64,000 nucleotides of DNA, from contig NZ_FNRX01000002.1 of NCBI RefSeq assembly GCF_900105195.1, positions 992,001 through 1,056,000 of the forward strand, given 5' to 3'. The notes under the pieces were generated by a model. That model saw nothing but the letters and a program-made list of their open reading frames with translations. It searched no databases and had not been told where the DNA came from. Below, in pieces: positions 17,909-26,461 of the stretch (position 1 is its first letter; every line of letters starts with the position of its first letter). This DNA is from Rhodococcus pyridinivorans. GTDB lineage: Bacteria > Actinomycetota > Actinomycetes > Mycobacteriales > Mycobacteriaceae. Position numbers and translations under genes: made by a program.

Positions 17909-17932
17909 ATAGTATTGGTAAGGCAAACCTTT
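17909..17932 (-). promoter_or_regulatory. Iron-regulated promoter with IdeR/DtxR box
   Basis: The 19-bp element at 17914-17932 contains GGTAAGGCAAACC and matches the DtxR/IdeR consensus at 13 of 19 positions by my count. On the minus strand the -10 hexamer TACTAT is at 17914-17909, so the box covers the spacer and -35 area. Binding of iron-loaded IdeR would block transcription of the siderophore importer. Confidence 0.85.
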
Positions 17933-18023
17933 GTCCTGCTGGGGGTATGTGACAACGATCTCCCGGAGCGAATATCAACTACTCACGTCACCCCTGCTGA
18001 GGGTCGCCGGATAGGGTCGCGGC

Positions 18024-18902
18024 ATGAACGAAGTCGAGTCGGTCGCACGCTTTCGGAGCACCCACGGTCTCGATCACCTGATCGACGTCCACACGCACTT
18101 CATGCCCCGCCAGGTCATGGACAAGGTCTGGGCGTACTTCGACTCCGCAGGCCCGCTCGTCGGACGGCCCTGGCCGATCACCTACCGGCACGACGAGGAG
18201 GAACGCGTCGCGCGTCTCCGCGACTTCGGGGTACGCCGGTTCACCGCCATGCTGTACCCGCACAAGCCGGAGATGGCGGCGTGGCTCAACTCGTGGGCGG
18301 CTGACTTCGCGGCCCGGACCCCCGACTGTCTCCACACCGCCACCTTCTACCCGGAGGCCGAGGCGAAGGAGTACGTCGCGTCGGCGATCGAGGCGGGCGC
18401 GCGCGTGTTCAAATCCCACATCCAGGTCGGCGATTACTCGCCGCTCGATCCGCTCCTCGACGACGTGTGGGGCCTGCTCGAGGACTCGGGCGTGCCCATC
18501 GTCGTGCACTGCGGGTCGGGCCCGGCGCCCGGCACGTACACCGGTCCGGCTCCGATGCAGGAACTCATGCGCCGGTACCCGCAGCTGACGGTGATCGTCG
18601 CGCACATGGGTCTGCCCGAGTACCGCGAGTTCCTCGACCTCGCGGAACAGTACGAGCGGGTGTATCTCGACACGACGATGGCGTTCACCGATTTCGTCGA
18701 GGAGGACACACCCTTCCCGAGGGATCAGCTGCCGCGTCTCGACGCGCTGCGTCGGAAGATCCTGCTCGGCACGGATTTTCCGAACATTCCGTACGACTAT
18801 CTGCACCAGCTCGAGGTGCTCGAGCGCGTCGCGCCCGACAGCGAGTGGATCCGCGCGGTGTGCCGCGACAACGCCACGTCGCTGTTCGGGCTCGGCGAGT
18901 GA
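18024..18902 (+). CDS. Amidohydrolase-2 family metal-dependent hydrolase
   Basis: 292 residues. The TIM-barrel metal ligands are visible: His23 and His25 in DVHTHF, His in VVHCGSG, His in VAHMGLPEY, and Asp in GTDFPNIPY. This is the ACMSD/gamma-resorcylate decarboxylase-like branch, whose members hydrolyse or decarboxylate small ring compounds. It starts about 90 nt from the iron box, on the other strand, and converges with an acyl-CoA ligase 16 nt away. The substrate is unknown; an aromatic acid or lactone is plausible from the neighbourhood. Confidence 0.85.
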   Translation: MNEVESVARFRSTHGLDHLIDVHTHFMPRQVMDKVWAYFDSAGPLVGRPWPITYRHDEEERVARLRDFGVRRFTAMLYPHKPEMAAWLNSWAADFAARTPDCLHTATFYPEAEAKEYVASAIEAGARVFKSHIQVGDYSPLDPLLDDVWGLLEDSGVPIVVHCGSGPAPGTYTGPAPMQELMRRYPQLTVIVAHMGLPEYREFLDLAEQYERVYLDTTMAFTDFVEEDTPFPRDQLPRLDALRRKILLGTDFPNIPYDYLHQLEVLERVAPDSEWIRAVCRDNATSLFGLGE

Positions 18903-18918
18903 TCGACGGGTTCGCCGG

Positions 18919-20583
18919 TCAGACGGTGATCGAGCGTCGGACGATCTTGCCGGTCGCGTTGCGGGGGAGCAGATCCTGCGTGATCCGCCAGACGGTAGGG
19001 ACCTTGTAGTAGGCCAGTCGCTCGGCGCAGAAGGCTCGCAACTCGTCCTCGGTGATCGTGCTGCCGGGTCGCAGCACGACGACGGCGGCGATCTCCTGTC
19101 CCAGATCCTCGTGGTCCACGCCGATCACGGCGCTCTCGACGACGCCGGGGTGCTCGTCGAGGCACTGTTCGATCTCCGTGGGATAGACGTTCTCGCCGCC
19201 GCGCAGGATGAGATCGGACCGTCGGCCCGTGAGCCGCAGACGTCCGTTCTCGATCGCGCCGTAGTCGCCGGTACGCAACCATCCCTCCGGGGTGATGGCC
19301 GCGTCCGTTGCGGCCGGATCCTCCCAGTAGCCGAGCATTACGTAGGGACTGCGGACGCAGATCTCACCCTCGGTGCCGTCGGGCACCCGTTCGCCGAACG
19401 GATCGCGGATCTCCATGCTCACCGTGATGATGGGGGAGCCGAGGGTTCCGGGGAAGGCCTCGATTTCCGGGGCCGTCGCCATGGCGATCGCGGTGCTGCA
19501 CTCGGTCAGCCCATAGCTGTCCACCAGAGCCTGTCGCGCGAAGGGGAACTTCGCCTGCAGGCGTTGCTTGAACTCGGGGGAGGACGGAGCAGAAGCCAGC
19601 GCGAACGCAGTGAGCGAGCCGAGGTCGTACTTGTCGGTGTTCTCGTGCTCGAGCATGCGCGAAGCCATCGTCGGCACCGCACCCCAGTTGGTCACCCTCT
19701 CGCGCTCGATGAGCGTGAAGACCTTGTCGACGTCGAACCCGCCTTCCGTCATGACAGCGGCGCTTCCCGTTGCGAGTCGCGGCACCGCAAGGTTGTGCAG
19801 GCTCGCGATGTGGAACAACGGTGAGGTCAGGAGATACCGGTTGTCGTTGGGCACCGAGTCGTCATAGGGGCGCTGCTGCATCGCGGCAACCAGCGCGTCG
19901 GAGTATCGGTGATAGTCGACGACGGCGAGCACGTTGCGGTGGGAGTGCAGTGCCCCCTTGGGACGCCCACTGGTACCGCTCGTGAACAGGATGACCGCGG
20001 GATCGTCCTCCTCCACGTCCGCCGACGGCAGTTCGGCGCCGGACGCCGCGGCCACGATCCGGGGCACGTCCTGCTCGGTGGTGAGCAGATCGAACCCGGA
20101 GACCCCCGCTCTCCCCAGCAACGCGGCGCGTTTGGCGTCGGCGACGATCACCTTGGGCCGCACCAGGTTCACGCCGTACGCGATCTCGGGCGGCGTCCAC
20201 CAGGAGTTCAGGCCCACTGCAATTGCACCCAGGCACTGAGCGGCCCAGAAGGTGATGATCCATTCGGGGGAGTTGGCCGCGAGAAGCGCGACGCGGTCGC
20301 CCTTCTTCACGCCGTGCTCGTCGCGCAGGACGGTCGCCAGGGCGGCGACGGCGTCGGCGTGCGCGCTGAACGAGAGGCGGCGATCGGCCGTCACGAGGTA
20401 GTCGCGGTCGCCCCATTGCCGGGACGCGGCGACGAGGTCACCGATGCGGCGGTCGCGGTTGCGCATGACCTGCATCCGGTTGCCGCGCACGTCCTCTTCG
20501 ACGATTTCGAATCGGCCACCGGGGCCGGTGAGCTGGGAAACGACCATCTGCAACATCTGCTGCAGATCTGCTTGTGCTGTCAA
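18919..20583 (-). CDS. Acyl-CoA synthetase (AMP-forming)
   Basis: 554 residues from a TTG at 20583, chosen because GAGAAAGG lies just upstream; the ATG 90 nt earlier overlaps the promoter. ANL motifs: [11 protein letters not shown] (P-loop), [32 protein letters not shown] and the catalytic Lys in [23 protein letters not shown] in the N-terminal lobe is common in the FadD17/FadD19-like long-chain or steroid-side-chain ligases. It is divergent from the ABC importer at 20834, suggesting that the imported acid is its substrate. Confidence 0.88.
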   Translation of the reverse strand: MTAQADLQQMLQMVVSQLTGPGGRFEIVEEDVRGNRMQVMRNRDRRIGDLVAASRQWGDRDYLVTADRRLSFSAHADAVAALATVLRDEHGVKKGDRVALLAANSPEWIITFWAAQCLGAIAVGLNSWWTPPEIAYGVNLVRPKVIVADAKRAALLGRAGVSGFDLLTTEQDVPRIVAAASGAELPSADVEEDDPAVILFTSGTSGRPKGALHSHRNVLAVVDYHRYSDALVAAMQQRPYDDSVPNDNRYLLTSPLFHIASLHNLAVPRLATGSAAVMTEGGFDVDKVFTLIERERVTNWGAVPTMASRMLEHENTDKYDLGSLTAFALASAPSSPEFKQRLQAKFPFARQALVDSYGLTECSTAIAMATAPEIEAFPGTLGSPIITVSMEIRDPFGERVPDGTEGEICVRSPYVMLGYWEDPAATDAAITPEGWLRTGDYGAIENGRLRLTGRRSDLILRGGENVYPTEIEQCLDEHPGVVESAVIGVDHEDLGQEIAAVVVLRPGSTITEDELRAFCAERLAYYKVPTVWRITQDLLPRNATGKIVRRSITV

Positions 20584-20833
20584 GGATTCGCCTTTCTCGG
20601 TCCCGCACGGTTTCGTCGCGCAGTAGGGCGTACACAGGGGGATCGGAGAACTGTTTCGGGTGATGTAGTGCATCGAACCCTAGGCGCTGTGTTCACTGTC
20701 ACAGATTTGTCCCGGTGAGTGAGAGTGGCCCAGGTCTCACTCTGTGGGGTGGCTACCTTCGCGACACCCGGCCTACCGTCCGACGCCCCGGAATTGCGCT
20801 TCAGCCCAGACCGAGACCAAGGAGTCCATCGTC
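20584..20833. promoter_or_regulatory. Divergent promoter region with an 8-bp inverted repeat
   Basis: This interval serves the leftward acyl-CoA ligase and the rightward ABC importer. An inverted repeat GAGTGAGA / TCTCACTC (20717-20724 and 20735-20742) lies about 12 nt before a TACCTT -10-like element at 20754-20759 for the importer. It is a reasonable operator candidate, but no regulator gene is adjacent. Confidence 0.4.
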
Positions 20834-22255
20834 GTGAAACTCAGCGCTGCCTCGAAATCGATGGCGGGTCTGTTCGCCGTCGTAGTGGCGACGTCCGCTT
20901 GTGCGTCGGACCGCGGCGCCGACCCGTCGGCGGGCGCCCTCGCTCCGGCGGCAGCCGCCGCAGCGGCGGCCCCCACGGCCGAGGAATCGTTCGGAACCCT
21001 CGTGTCTCCGTGCGGGCCGGGGGATGCGGCAGGAAGCACCGACCAGGGAGTGTCGGATACCGAGATCCGCATCGGATACGGCGACGACCGGGGCTACTCG
21101 AAAAGTCCCGGACTCAACAAAGAGATCGGTGACGCCGTCTCCGCGATGATCGACTGGTGCAATGCCCAGGGTGGCATCAACGGTCGCACGATCGTCGGTA
21201 CCCACTACGACGCTGCGATGACGCAGGCCAACGCCGTGATGCAGAACGCGTGTGCGAGCGAGTTCATGATGGTCGGTCACGGCTTCGCCATGGACCAGAC
21301 GTCCGAGCAGACTCGGGTCGCGTGCAATCTCGCCGCTGTCCCCGCCTTCACCGTGTCCCCCGACGCGGCCAACGGTCCAATGACCTACCAGGGCGTCCCG
21401 TTCCCGGTCGACTACGCGAACGGCTCGCAGTGGTTCCAGATCGCCGAGATGTACCCGGACCTGGTCGGCGAGTTCGACGTCATCGACAGCACGATGCCCA
21501 CGATCATCTCGGCGAGCACCAAGATCCGGTCCATCGCCGAGGCCGCCGGCTTCACGCTGAAGAACTGCGGTGTCACGCTCAACTACGAGGGCGAGTCGAG
21601 TTACGCGCCCTTCGCCGAGAAGTTCAAGCAGTGCGACGTCAAGGGCCTGTGGACGTCCCGTTCTCCGGTGCCGGCCGAGTTCAACTTCGTGAAGGCACTC
21701 GACCAGGTCGGCATCGACCCGATCCTGCTCGGTGAGGCCACCTGGTACGGCAACGCCGCCCAGGCGTGGAACGGGGAGAGCGGTCTGCTCGACAACCTCC
21801 ACGCCGGCATGACCTTCCAGATGATCGAGAACGCTGATGCCGTACCGGCCGTGAAGAAGTACGTCGAGCTGGTCACCGAGCAGGACGGCAAGACCGCGCT
21901 GCTCGGCATGCAGGCCACCTCTTCGTTCCTGTTGTGGGCGACCGCTGCGGACGCCTGCGGATCGGACCTGTCCCGTCAGTGCGTCATCGACGAACTGTCC
22001 CGAATCGACGAGTGGGACGGAGGCGGGCTGCACGCCGTCACCGATCCCGGGAACAACATGCCGGCAACCTGCGGGCTCGTCGTGAGGCTCACCGGCGCCG
22101 AATACACCCAGGCGTTCCCCACGGAGGCCGGCACCTTCAAGTGCGACGACCGCTACCGCGTCGCAACCGATCCGAGCACGTGGGGCACCGAACTCGGACC
22201 CGACCGCGTCGCGACGAAATACCTGAACCCGAACATCATCAGACCGACCGTCTGA
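20834..22255 (+). CDS. Substrate-binding lipoprotein of a branched-chain-amino-acid-type ABC importer
   Basis: 473 residues from GTG at 20834, with AAGGAG upstream. A lipoprotein signal ends VVATSAC (Cys23), followed by an Ala-rich linker containing an eight-Ala run. The mature part has the two-lobe Peripla_BP_6 (LivK) layout: IRIGYGDDRG, NAQGGINGRTI, and FTVSPDAANG. It is longer than LivK (about 370) and has several Cys residues in the C-terminal third (DACGSDLSRQC, ATCG, FKC), possibly disulphides. Ligands of such actinobacterial relatives are often aromatic or fatty acids rather than amino acids; the divergent CoA ligase supports this. Confidence 0.88.
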   Translation: MKLSAASKSMAGLFAVVVATSACASDRGADPSAGALAPAAAAAAAAPTAEESFGTLVSPCGPGDAAGSTDQGVSDTEIRIGYGDDRGYSKSPGLNKEIGDAVSAMIDWCNAQGGINGRTIVGTHYDAAMTQANAVMQNACASEFMMVGHGFAMDQTSEQTRVACNLAAVPAFTVSPDAANGPMTYQGVPFPVDYANGSQWFQIAEMYPDLVGEFDVIDSTMPTIISASTKIRSIAEAAGFTLKNCGVTLNYEGESSYAPFAEKFKQCDVKGLWTSRSPVPAEFNFVKALDQVGIDPILLGEATWYGNAAQAWNGESGLLDNLHAGMTFQMIENADAVPAVKKYVELVTEQDGKTALLGMQATSSFLLWATAADACGSDLSRQCVIDELSRIDEWDGGGLHAVTDPGNNMPATCGLVVRLTGAEYTQAFPTEAGTFKCDDRYRVATDPSTWGTELGPDRVATKYLNPNIIRPTV

Positions 22256-22266
22256 TCCGAGCGCCC

Positions 22267-22302
22267 GGTGCCGGCGAGGCCTGACACGCACTCGCCGGCA
22301 CC
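22267..22302 (+). terminator. Intercistronic hairpin after the binding-protein gene
   Basis: A perfect 12-bp stem (22267-22278 with 22291-22302, 12-nt loop) starts 11 nt after the binding-protein stop and ends 18 nt before the permease ATG. As in the iron operon, it could attenuate or protect the mRNA so that the binding protein is made in excess. Confidence 0.6.
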
Positions 22303-22320
22303 CCGACCAGAGGTACTCGT

Positions 22321-24591
22321 ATGGACACCTTTCTGACCTTCACGATCGTGGGGTTGGTGCTCGGATCGGTTTACGCGATCGCTGCATCGGGCCTCGTTCT
22401 CACCTACAACACGTCCGGCATCTTCAACTTCGCGCACGGCGCACAGGCGATGCTCGGTGCGTTCGCCTACTGGCAACTGCGCTACGGCTGGGGGCTGCCC
22501 ACACCCGTCGCGTTGCTTCTCGTCCTCGGCGTCCTCGGCCCGATGACGGGCCTGTTGCTCTACGTCGTGATCATGCGCGGCATGCGTGACACCGCCGAGG
22601 TCACCAAAATCGTCGTCACCGTGTCGATCCTGCTCGGCATGGTCTCGGTGTCGCACTGGTTCTGGCATCCGGAGACCGCACGCACCATGACGATGTTCTT
22701 CGGCGACCAGGCAAGGATCGACCTCTTCGGCGTCACCATTCGCTACCACGAATTGATCTGTCTCGCCGCCGCGGTGCTCATCGCCGTGGGACTGCGAATC
22801 ATGTTCGTGCGCACCCGCGTCGGAGTGGCGATGCGAGGTGTGGTCGATGATCCCGATCTGCTGCGCCTGAACGGGCACGACCCCGACCGGCTCGCCGCGC
22901 TGTCCTGGATGATGGGTTCGACCCTCGCGGTGCTGGCAGGTGTCCTCGTGACACCGATCAACGGTGGCACCCTCGAAGCGAACATGCTGACCCTGCTCGT
23001 CATCGACGCGTTCGCGGCGGCGATGTTCGGCCGGCTGCGCAGCATTCCGCGCACCTTCGCCGGTGCGCTGTTCCTCGGCCTGGCAGCCACATACGTGCTC
23101 GCCTACTTCCCGACCGCGTGGACGTGGACGTCGAATCTGCGGGTGTCCCTGCCGATGATCGCGCTGTTCGTGGTTCTCGTCGTACTGCCGCAGGATCGGT
23201 TGCGCGGTGCCGTCACCCGTACCCGGGAGCGCTACCACGTGCCGTCGGTGCGCAAGGCGATCGCCTGGGCGGTCGCGCTCGTCGTCATCGTCTATGCCAT
23301 CCGCCTGCTCATGGTGACGTCGGCGGTCACGACCCTCACGATCGGCATGGCCTTCGCGATCATCGCGTTGTCGCTGACCCTGCAGACCGGATACGCGGGC
23401 GAGATGAACCTCGCGCCGGTATCTTTCGGTGCCATCGCGACGATCGTGGCGTTCCACTTCGGTATCTCCGGGAGCGGACTGGCTGCCCACCTGAACCTGT
23501 GGGGCGTGGCGCTCGGCGTCGCCGTCACGGCCGTGATCGGCGGGCTCATTGCGCTTCCGGCCCTGCGGTTGCGCGGCCTCTATCTCGCCCTGGCCACGAT
23601 GGCGTTCGGTGTGTTCCTGTCGAACATGGTGCTGCGCGACACCACCCAGCACGAGCTGTTCGGCATCAGGTTCTCGCTGTTCACCGACGGCAACATCGCG
23701 ATCCCGCCGTTGAAGGTCGGCCCACTCGACCTGCGGAACGAGACGGCCTTCCTCATGACGGTGACGGTGATCTTCGCCGTTCTCGGCGTGGGCCTCATCG
23801 CCCTGCGCAACAGCGGCTACGGCCGCCGGCTCGCAGCGATGAAGGACAGCCCCGCCGCGGCGGCGATGCTCGGCCAGAGCCTGGTGCGTCTGAAGCTCGG
23901 AGTCTTCACCCTGTCGGCGGGCATCGCCGGACTGGGAGGGCTGTTCATGTCGAGTGCGATGGGCTCGGTGTCGAACGAAAGCTTCTCGATCATGGTGAGC
24001 TTGTCGCTGCTGATGCTCACCGTCGTGGCCGGTATCGGTTACGTCTCCGGTGCGCTGTTCGGTGGTCTGATGTCGGGTATCGGCTTCGCCGTCATCATGG
24101 TTTCGTTCTCCGATCTCGCTGCGGGACAGCCGGAACTGGCCGGAATGTGGACCTTCCTCGGTCACGTCGCCGCAGTGAGCCCCGCGCTCATCGGTATCGG
24201 CGTCGCGGCCAACCCGAGCGGCAGCGTCCACCAGATGGTGGAGGGCTACCGTCACCTGAAGAACGCGGAGCCCGTGCTGGTCGGGGGTGCCGCGGTGGTG
24301 CTCGTGTCCTACCTGCTCGCGCTCGTCGGCGCGCTCGACAACTGGTGGTTCGCGTCGATCACCATCGCGACGGTGTTCATGCTTCCGGTCGTGGGACAGT
24401 GGCTGATGCCCGAAGCTGTGCTCGGCGCAGAGGAAGCGCAACGTCGCGCGCCGCTGGTTCCCGAACGGATCGGAATCGACGAGCCCTACAACGAGCAGGC
24501 ACGGGACGAGATCGACCGTGAACTCGGCATCGACGAACTTCTGGCCGCACGTGCCACCGGGTCGGAGAAGGAACTGATTCCTCATGGCTGA
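22321..24591 (+). CDS. Fused LivH-LivM-type ABC permease
   Basis: 756 residues. The N-terminal half (1-300) is LivH-like: VLGSVYAIAASGLVLTYNTSGIFNFAHGAQ, and a coupling stretch GVAMRGVVDDPDLLRLNG. The C-terminal half (315-690) is LivM-like: TIGMAFAIIALSLTLQTGYAGEMNLAPV and RLAAMKDSPAAAAMLG. Two permeases are thus fused, giving around 18 membrane segments. A soluble acidic tail of about 70 residues follows (ERIGIDEPYNEQ..IDRELGIDELL). It overlaps the first ATPase gene by 8 nt. Confidence 0.9.
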   Translation: MDTFLTFTIVGLVLGSVYAIAASGLVLTYNTSGIFNFAHGAQAMLGAFAYWQLRYGWGLPTPVALLLVLGVLGPMTGLLLYVVIMRGMRDTAEVTKIVVTVSILLGMVSVSHWFWHPETARTMTMFFGDQARIDLFGVTIRYHELICLAAAVLIAVGLRIMFVRTRVGVAMRGVVDDPDLLRLNGHDPDRLAALSWMMGSTLAVLAGVLVTPINGGTLEANMLTLLVIDAFAAAMFGRLRSIPRTFAGALFLGLAATYVLAYFPTAWTWTSNLRVSLPMIALFVVLVVLPQDRLRGAVTRTRERYHVPSVRKAIAWAVALVVIVYAIRLLMVTSAVTTLTIGMAFAIIALSLTLQTGYAGEMNLAPVSFGAIATIVAFHFGISGSGLAAHLNLWGVALGVAVTAVIGGLIALPALRLRGLYLALATMAFGVFLSNMVLRDTTQHELFGIRFSLFTDGNIAIPPLKVGPLDLRNETAFLMTVTVIFAVLGVGLIALRNSGYGRRLAAMKDSPAAAAMLGQSLVRLKLGVFTLSAGIAGLGGLFMSSAMGSVSNESFSIMVSLSLLMLTVVAGIGYVSGALFGGLMSGIGFAVIMVSFSDLAAGQPELAGMWTFLGHVAAVSPALIGIGVAANPSGSVHQMVEGYRHLKNAEPVLVGGAAVVLVSYLLALVGALDNWWFASITIATVFMLPVVGQWLMPEAVLGAEEAQRRAPLVPERIGIDEPYNEQARDEIDRELGIDELLAARATGSEKELIPHG

Positions 24592-25327
24592 GACACCCAT
24601 TCTGGAAACACGCGGAATCACAGTCCGATTCGGCGGACACGTCGCGGTCAAGGACGTGAGCCTCGGAATCGAACCGGGAACGGTGACGGGCCTGATCGGA
24701 CCCAACGGGGCCGGGAAGACGACCCTGTTCAACACGATCACCGGCCTGCAACGGCCGACGGTAGGCAAGGTCTTCCTCGATGGTCGTGACATCACGTCGC
24801 TACCGCCCTACAAGCGGGCCCGCATGGGTATGGCCCGCACGTTCCAGCGTCTCGAGTTGTTCGTGTCGCTGTCCGTGCGCGACAACCTCCGAGTGGCCGG
24901 GGACATCCACAATGCCAACGGACGCAACAAGATCGATCTGGACGAGGAAGTCGACCGGCTCCTCGAGCTGACCGGCCTGGCCGATATCGCGAGCACCGAC
25001 GTCTCGGACGTACCCACCGGCCGCGCCCGCGTCGTGGAGGTCGCCCGCGCGTTGATGACCTCGCCGCGGGTGCTGCTGCTCGACGAACCCGCCTCCGGGC
25101 AGACGGAACAGGAAACGGAGGCGTTCGCCGCCCTGCTCCGCGATCTGGCCGATTCGGATCTCGCGATCTGCCTCGTCGAGCACGACATTCCGCTCGTGAT
25201 GAAGATCTGCTCCCGGATTCACGTGCTCGACTACGGCGCGGTGCTGGCCAGTGGCGTCCCGGACGAGATCAAGAACGATCCGGCAGTGATCAACGCCTAC
25301 ATCGGCACCGAGGAGGAAGCGGTATGA
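24584..25327 (+). CDS. livG: ABC importer ATPase, LivG type
   Basis: 247 residues. Walker A GPNGAGKTT and Walker B VLLLDEP are intact, and the switch His is in VEHDIPLVM. The ABC signature position reads DVPTGRARVVEVARAL instead of LSGGQ..., an unusual variant (VPTGRAR) that may weaken or alter ATP sandwich formation. NGRNKIDLDEEVDRLLELTG is the LivG insertion. It is translationally coupled on both sides (8- and 4-nt overlaps). Confidence 0.9.
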   Translation: MAETPILETRGITVRFGGHVAVKDVSLGIEPGTVTGLIGPNGAGKTTLFNTITGLQRPTVGKVFLDGRDITSLPPYKRARMGMARTFQRLELFVSLSVRDNLRVAGDIHNANGRNKIDLDEEVDRLLELTGLADIASTDVSDVPTGRARVVEVARALMTSPRVLLLDEPASGQTEQETEAFAALLRDLADSDLAICLVEHDIPLVMKICSRIHVLDYGAVLASGVPDEIKNDPAVINAYIGTEEEAV

Positions 25328-26028
25328 GCGTCGAACCGTTGCTCGAACTGTCGGGTGTCCGGGCCGGATACGGTGCGATCGAGGTGCTGCACAGCGTGGA
25401 TCTCATACTCGAACCGGGCGCGGTGGTCGCCCTGCTCGGGCCCAACGGCGGAGGTAAGACGACGACCCTGCGCGTGTGCTCGGGTATCCATCCGGTCTCG
25501 TCGGGTGAGTTCCGGCTGGCCGGCCGTGTCGTCAACGGTGTGTCCGCAGCGGAATTCGCACGTCTGGGGGTGTGCTCGATTCCCGAGGGACGCGGCATCT
25601 TCCCCAACCTCACCGTCCGCGAGAACCTGTGGATCGGAACCGGCACCGGTGTTCCTCTCGCAGACCTCGAAGAGGTGGCGTACACGCGATTCCCCGTTCT
25701 CGGTGAGCGCCGATCACAGCTGGCCGGTTCGATGTCCGGCGGCGAACAGCAGATGCTTGCGCTGTCGCGGGCGCTCGGTACCCATCCCACGGTGCTGTTG
25801 CTCGACGAACTGTCGATGGGTCTGGCGCCGCGCATCGTCTCCCGGATCTACGACATCGTCGGCGAACTCGCCGCCGAGGGGGTGTCGATTCTCGTAGCCG
25901 AACAGTTCGCGCGAGCGGTGCTCCCGATCGCCACCAGTGCCGCGCTGATGTTGCAGGGCCGGGTGGTGCGCACGGGCGATCCGGCGGAGATCGAAGAAGA
26001 ACTTTCCACCACCTATCTAGGAGGATGA
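25324..26028 (+). CDS. livF: ABC importer ATPase, LivF type
   Basis: 234 residues. Walker A is GPNGGGKTT, the signature is MSGGEQQML, Walker B is VLLLDELSMG (Glu retained) and the switch position is AEQFAR (Gln-type, usual for LivF). It pairs with the LivG-type subunit to drive the fused permease. The start overlaps livG by 4 nt, and the last codons contain the AGGAGG that serves the next gene. Confidence 0.9.
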   Translation: MSVEPLLELSGVRAGYGAIEVLHSVDLILEPGAVVALLGPNGGGKTTTLRVCSGIHPVSSGEFRLAGRVVNGVSAAEFARLGVCSIPEGRGIFPNLTVRENLWIGTGTGVPLADLEEVAYTRFPVLGERRSQLAGSMSGGEQQMLALSRALGTHPTVLLLDELSMGLAPRIVSRIYDIVGELAAEGVSILVAEQFARAVLPIATSAALMLQGRVVRTGDPAEIEEELSTTYLGG

Positions 26029-26030
26029 CC

Positions 26031-26390
26031 ATGACCGCACTCGCCGACGAGCGACGTGAACAGTTCAAGAAGGACGTTGCAGCGCTGGGTCTCGACGCTC
26101 CCCGTCCGGATTCGGGAGGAAAGGCCCGCATCGTCGGCCTGGCCCTGATGGTGATCGGCGCCATCGCGATCTTCGTCGTCTACATTGCGTCGCTGACCCT
26201 CTCCGATACCCGTGACCTGCTGTCCTACCAGTTGCTCGCTCTCGGCTTCGTGGCTGTCACTCTGATCGGTGTGGCGGTCCATCTCGCCGCCGCAGTCACT
26301 CGTGTCCTGCGTCTGTGGCTGGTCAGGCAGTTGCTCGAGAGCAGCACGCAGGCCGAGCGGATCGCGCAGGCGCTCGCACGCAACGACTGA
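26031..26390 (+). CDS. Small two-helix membrane protein of the importer operon
   Basis: 119 residues. AGGAGG at 26019-26024 is 6 nt before ATG at 26031, which fixes this start over the ATG at 26025. A charged N-terminal helix (ADERREQFKKDVAALGL) is followed by two hydrophobic segments (about 33-55 and 66-92) and a C-terminal amphipathic helix (LVRQLLESSTQAERIAQALA). No known domain was recognised. Its position, 2 nt after livF and before the terminator, suggests an accessory subunit of the transporter. Confidence 0.75.
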   Translation: MTALADERREQFKKDVAALGLDAPRPDSGGKARIVGLALMVIGAIAIFVVYIASLTLSDTRDLLSYQLLALGFVAVTLIGVAVHLAAAVTRVLRLWLVRQLLESSTQAERIAQALARND

Positions 26391-26408
26391 GCGCACATAC
26401 GCCGAACG

Positions 26409-26444
26409 CGGCGACGGCCCACCCCGAGGGATGGGCCGTCGCCG
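26409..26444 (+). terminator. Terminator of the Liv-type operon
   Basis: A 13-bp perfect stem (26409-26421 with 26432-26444) around a 10-nt loop, 18 nt after the last stop. It lies between convergent genes and may serve metY as well. Confidence 0.75.
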
Positions 26445-26461
26445 TTGTCGATGTGCCGGAA

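Noticed and set aside
22153..24795. Very long open frame on the minus strand opposite the fused permease gene
   Set aside because: It is antisense to a clearly conserved transporter gene, its product is dominated by His/Arg/Glu/Gln low complexity, and it has no domain. High GC content creates such shadow frames; the same holds for the other long antisense frames at 739-2307, 2802-4352, 20801-22291 and 42299-43972.
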